Assembly (NCBI GenBank): GCA_014871385.1
Contig: CM026426.1
Span: 44,626,484 to 44,690,483, forward strand
DNA length: 64,000 nucleotides
Reading direction: 5' to 3'
From: Ceratodon purpureus
Taxonomy: Eukaryota > Streptophyta > Bryopsida > Pseudoditrichales > Ditrichaceae
Positions 59,650 through 64,000 of this stretch are shown here, piece after piece. The translations under genes and the position numbers were made by a program. Each line of letters starts with the position of its first letter. Within the stretch, counting starts at the first letter, position 1. The notes under the pieces are model-generated. The model had not been told where the DNA came from and did not search any database. It saw nothing but the letters and a program-made list of their open reading frames with translations.

Positions 59650-61130
59650 CGCTAAAGTCTGTCAGAAAATGGCACCCCAGATCAGTCCACAGCAGGCAAC
59701 AACTCACATCAAAATTATACAATGAATAATAAATACGTCATTGAATTGCCCAGACAAAACACGCCAAACCATTAGCTTACAAACACATCGTAAGAAAAGA
59801 GCTGTGGCGGGAGAGGCTTATATCAGCCAAGCACCAAGGACAAATATCCAAGTCCCGCAACTGTTTGGGTACTCCCACATAATTCCCCTGTTAGAACTGA
59901 TTTCGAATTTGAGCATCCACGATGCTGCCACATCTCATTCAACAAATGCGGATAATAACAAGCAACTAAACATAACTTTTCAAGAGAGCCAGAGAGTCCA
60001 AAGTCTCGTCGCACACCTACAGCTGGTTGAAGAGAAAGTCGCTTGATCATCGAGGTCTAACACATGCCGTCGCCCAATACCCAGTTGCGCAGCAACCACA
60101 GACACAGCCAATCCTGTCACAACAAAACTGCCCATCCCTTAAACCATCACTCACACAATCCACCTCCCAATCCACAATTAAAAACTCCTCAATCCAAGCT
60201 AAATACCATAACTACAAACCACAAGCTACTACGCTGCGCAAAATCTCCAAACACAGTGCGTGGTAGCTGAAAAGCAATTGCGTCCAACAATACAGGGGAC
60301 ACGCCCTCACACGGAAAAAAAAGAAAACTTAGACAAAAACCACAAAAAAGACAAACTTACACTTAACAGTGCGGAGCCTCATTTCTAAGACACAGCTATG
60401 GAGGTAATTACATAGTTTCGTTCTGGATGGTTACATGCGAGATAATGTACGAAGTTGTAGACATTAATGAATCGATGGTGACAAAGTAATCCCAAGTTTC
60501 ATTGAAGATGCTATTGCCATTATTTACTGAACCCCTAGCCTGTCAATTGTATTTTTACCAAATAGACTCCAGACTGAATGGTTAGTTAGTTGAATGAATG
60601 ATAAATTTCCATGAACTCCATGATGACCAACATCATGCTGAACAAAAGGGTTGAGGAAGGAAGACAACAAAACGGAAAAAACAACAATAACGAATATAAG
60701 AATTAGTAGGATGAGAGAAAAATAATAAAACTGACCAAGGGTAAAATGGGGTAAAGAATTATTAATGACTAGTAGAATACAAATGAATATATGGTATAAA
60801 TAGTTTATAATAATTTTTATTTTTTTAATAAAGATACACGAACAAAAAAAAATAAAAAATTGAATGGCAGGTGTATCAAAGATTCATAATAAAAATCAAA
60901 TCTATTCAATATAAAATAACAATATGAATGAACTATTATAATTTTTCTTTCATTTGATAGAAAAAAAAAGACAATTACATGATTGGATTCTTGTCCAATT
61001 CAAACACATACAAGAAGTAAATATGAATACATTTATTAAACTATAATTCAAATAGGAATTTTTGTTTTTATAATTATCGACTTTCTATTTCTAATATACA
61101 GCAGTCTTGCATTCATAATTTGATAATTAT
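59650..61130. other. Spacer, AT-rich in its second half, no gene seen
   Basis: No frame with protein character was found. 60.6-61.1 kb is strongly AT-rich with A-tracts. Confidence 0.45.
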
Positions 61131-61137
61131 ACCTATC

Positions 61138-61695
61138 TCATCTATGTTTAGGTGAGACCCAAATACCATCACCTGGAATGAGTTTCTCTCCCGCTTCAAG
61201 CCACAGAGATTGGTTACCATTGCTACTTAACAATGTCCTCAACTGGTCTAACTCACTGCAACTAAGTTTCCCAAGTGACGCTGTTTCTAGCCTGTCATTT
61301 CCATTTGGATTTGCTAATGACCATGAATCCTTAAAAATGTTCCAGTTCACATTGAAGCAAACCGCTTGAAACTCATCCCTGGAAGTCTAGTGCCCTCTCG
61401 TGTATGAATCATAATCCCACTTAGCAAGTCGAAGGCAAGCGTATTCTGTACTGCTATCAATCTCCCGTCTATAAAGCCTCGAAACAGCACGAGCATTCTC
61501 AACATCTTGAAATGTAATTACCGGTGGAGGAGACCAAGACTGTCCTGTACAAGATCCCACTGACTCCCAAGGGTTAGGTCCATCTGCCATCCTTTGTAGC
61601 AAATCTTGAAGAATTGTTTCACAAGCTATGACTTCAAGGGAATTGCTCATACTCTCTAAACTATGTCTACCATAAGCAACACTCAGTTCAATCAA
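61138..61695 (-). pseudogene. Unknown ORF of about 185 codons with one in-frame TAG
   Basis: One frame runs from 61695 (MIELSVAYGRHSLESMS) to 61138, interrupted only by TAG at 61389-61387. Readable text on both sides (RREIDSSTEYACLRLAKWDY before; RDEFQAVCFNVNWNIFKDSW after) looks like one Trp-rich soluble protein. Not recognised. It has the same strand and decay style as the zinc-finger gene downstream at 58-59.6 kb, so it could be one of its 5' exons. Confidence 0.4.
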
Positions 61696-62250
61696 TTGCT
61701 AATTGAAATAAGTTGAACTCAACCCACCTAGGTTTATATGGTATAATACTTGACTTAAAAAGGTACACTAGATCCTATCCGAAGACAAAGAATTTATCAA
61801 TAATTCCAGGCATTTCTAGAAGGTATATAATTTTGGACTCATTATAAGCATTATTGTCCCCCTATTCTGAAATATCCCAAGAACTTTTCAAAGGTATATT
61901 ATCTGCTATGCAAATTTCCTTTCACAATACCAGAAGCGAAGAAGACCTGGACCTCATTTAATTTAAATATTCTCACTTATTAGCTATGAACATGACGTCA
62001 TCACGACGTCAGCCCTAATTTCCTTTCTCTATATAGATGTCGTTTATAATTGACTATGAAATAAAGTAGTTTCAAATAATAATACCACAGAATTAATTAT
62101 CTTTTTTTATTTGATTTCTAAAAATAGAACCCTAAATTTAGTACTTCTCCTCGGTTATAGGGTGCACTTCTGTTAATCGGAGATTCCCCAATCTCCCTTT
62201 TCCTTAGCTCCCCCTAGCTCCTTTTCAGATTTCATCCTTACCTTAGACAG

Positions 62251-62350
62251 TCATCCAGTCGACTGGATGAACTCTGTCACAATCGACTTGGATGAATTCT
62301 GTGACCAGCCGACTGGTTGAACTCTGTCACCAGCCGACTGGATGACTTCC
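62251..62350. repeat. GTCGAC-centred palindrome and 25-base tandem repeats
   Basis: A perfect 20-base palindrome TCATCCAGTCGACTGGATGA lies at 62251-62270. It is followed by three diverged repeats of CGACTGGATGAACTCTGTCACC (period about 25). The core CAGTCGACTG recurs at 63324 and 63741. Confidence 0.85.
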
Positions 62351-63909
62351 GCCAGTTCAGGAGGTTTAAGAGGCAAGGTTTAGGGTTTCCTGTAATCATT
62401 CTACACTAGAGCAGGTAGAGTCAGAGAGGTCTGAGAGCTGTTAGGAACTGCTGTACTATGGTTTTGGGGCTGTTTTGACCCATTTTATGCAGTTTTGACC
62501 TCTTTTTGCACTTGTATTGTACATTTCTAGGAACCCATGAGTGTTTGGAGCACTTAGTTTAGTTGGGTTTTGTTGGATTTTGATGGGATTGTGAAGGCTA
62601 GGGTTTAGTTGGTAAATCCTCCCTTTAACATTGGCGACCATGCTTTAGTTTGTACCATGTGATCTACTGCTTGTTGTAGGCTATTCCACACGCTTTAGAG
62701 GTCCTGAAGTACTGAAATCGGGTCTGCAGAGGTGCAGCAGTTACTGTCGAGAGTCTAGAACAAGCAGGAGATTTGTATTGAGATGCTGTCACTGAAATTC
62801 CGAGGTGCTGAACAGATACTGGTTGGTTAGGTGTAGTCATTGTAGTGGTAGATTGGGTCGGCAGGTGCTGCCCAGCCACTGGCAAGGGTCCATGAACCAA
62901 TCGAGAGGTGATCTGTTGCAGTAGAGGGGGACAGTGAAGCAAAGAAGATTCAAGTATTTCACGGGTGGAAACACTTGTGCACCGACAGATGCAGTCTAGC
63001 ACGTGTCCAGGGAGCAGTAGCAGCGGATCGGTTCTATTCCAGGCTGGTGGGCGCAGGTGCTGTGAAGATTGAAGGACCAGGTGTTCAGGCAGTCGACCCG
63101 TTTGAACAGAGGGCCGTTCACCACTCGAAAAAGGGGATAGAGCGGCTGTACGTCGGATCTGAAGTCCAACTGTACAAGGGGTGAAAGGTAAGTAACCCGT
63201 AATTCTAGCATTTTGAAATTCAAAATCTCAGATCCAAAAATTTAGGATCTTGAAGTTTGAAATTTGAATTGTGGACCTCGATTTGAGACCTCGATCGGCT
63301 GTGCGAATTTCGATTTGGGACCTCAGTCGACTGTCAGACTTGGTTTCGGGATGTCAGCTGAGACTTCGCATCTGTACTTGGAGGGGGCAAAACGAGTCAA
63401 ATCTGACTGAAAACAGCTGCTAAGAATATTTGGCAGAAGGGGAATTTCTGTCCAAATTAATCACTGCTACAACCATTGGACTGAACTCCTACAGATCAGT
63501 GCAGTAAAAAAAGGGGATAGAAGTAGCTAAAACTGTAATGCAGTGAATTGCTGTGATCTATTTCTACTTTCTGGGAAAAATGCTTGTTGTTACTTACCCA
63601 CGTATACAGCCGACTTGCAGTTAGTGCTAAATTGGCAGGTATAAGGAAAGGGTAGCTGACTGACTCGAGCCGGGAGGAAGCCAAGCAGAGCTGACCAGAC
63701 CGATAGCAGAGCAGCAGCTGCAGACATTAGGAAGGAAAAACAGTCGACTGGAGCAGTCCAGCAGTCACATCCATGGAGGACGGTGACCAGACTGACTTGA
63801 GAGAGAGACAAGCCATCGAGCACTACAGACGCTACATGCAACGGGAGGAGCGGACAACAGAGCCGACTCTAGCAGAAGGACAGGGCCGACTTAGTTCGCA
63901 GGGCAGTGC

Positions 63910-64000
63910 GGCCAGGGTTGTTCAAATAGACGTCCGACCCGGCTCCGGACATCAAGACGTCCGACCCGGACGTCCCCCGTCCCGGACGTCCCCCGTCCCG
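63910..64000. repeat. GC-rich ACGTCC minisatellite, cut by window end
   Basis: Repeats of GACGTCCGACCCGG and then CCCGTCCCGGACGTCC run to the last base. The array continues beyond the window. Confidence 0.8.

Overview
The window looks like nuclear DNA of a streptophyte (green plant lineage). Supporting evidence: many spliceosomal introns with GT-AG ends that keep reading phase, a short stretch of plant-type telomere-like repeats (about 11.17-11.23 kb), a wall-associated-kinase-type receptor kinase, a phytocyanin domain, and plant-style MULE and hAT transposases. A charophyte alga such as Chara, or a bryophyte, is my guess. The sequence alone does not settle it.

Layout. 0-8.3 kb, minus strand: the end of an FCP1-like phosphatase gene, then a seven-exon gene of about 1,628 codons that joins a Cys-rich N-terminus, a ParB/Srx-like region, a beta-class amino-methyltransferase-like region, a long acidic linker and an FCP1-like HAD phosphatase domain. 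All its splice junctions agree in phase, but three in-frame stops lie inside the exons. 8.4-12.2 kb: AT-rich spacer with a tandem array separated by poly-A runs. 12.5-16 kb, plus strand: an intact two-exon gene of 1,085 aa with a DDE/RNase H-like core. 17-20.8 kb: two small repeat-bearing unknown genes. 20.9-27.3 kb: a decayed hAT transposon region with a protein-kinase-like pseudogene in front of the transposase and GC-rich arrays around them. 28.2-30.5 kb: unidentified broken ORFs. 31.1-33.8 kb: a MULE transposase gene, minus strand. 35.3-37.5 kb: a complete four-exon receptor kinase, minus strand, whose ectodomain is a phytocyanin (cupredoxin) fold. 40.15-41.94 kb: a long-TIR element that has captured a zf-HIT exon resembling DEAD-box helicase RH41. 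46.8-55.3 kb, plus strand: a second ParB-like + methyltransferase-like gene of ten exons. 58-61.7 kb: a decayed zinc-finger/coiled-coil gene and an unidentified ORF. The ends of the window carry small minisatellites.

Main signals. (1) The two ParB/methyltransferase-like genes are diverged relatives, and each lies in a different family of short, near-perfect palindromes. The 20-base CATCGRGRGATCYCYCGATG family, with over 30 copies, occurs only at 0.6-20.5 kb. A 22-base family (arm GTACTGCCGTT plus its reverse complement) occurs only in two introns of the right-hand gene, often as pairs about 63 bases apart. A third palindrome, centred on GTCGAC, occurs near 62-63.8 kb. (2) The phytocyanin receptor kinase suggests a copper- or redox-sensing surface receptor, although its first copper-ligand histidine is replaced by cysteine. 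(3) Nine otherwise open exons carry single in-frame stops (five TAG, three TGA, one TAA). All could arise by one C-to-T change from CAG, CGA or CAA.
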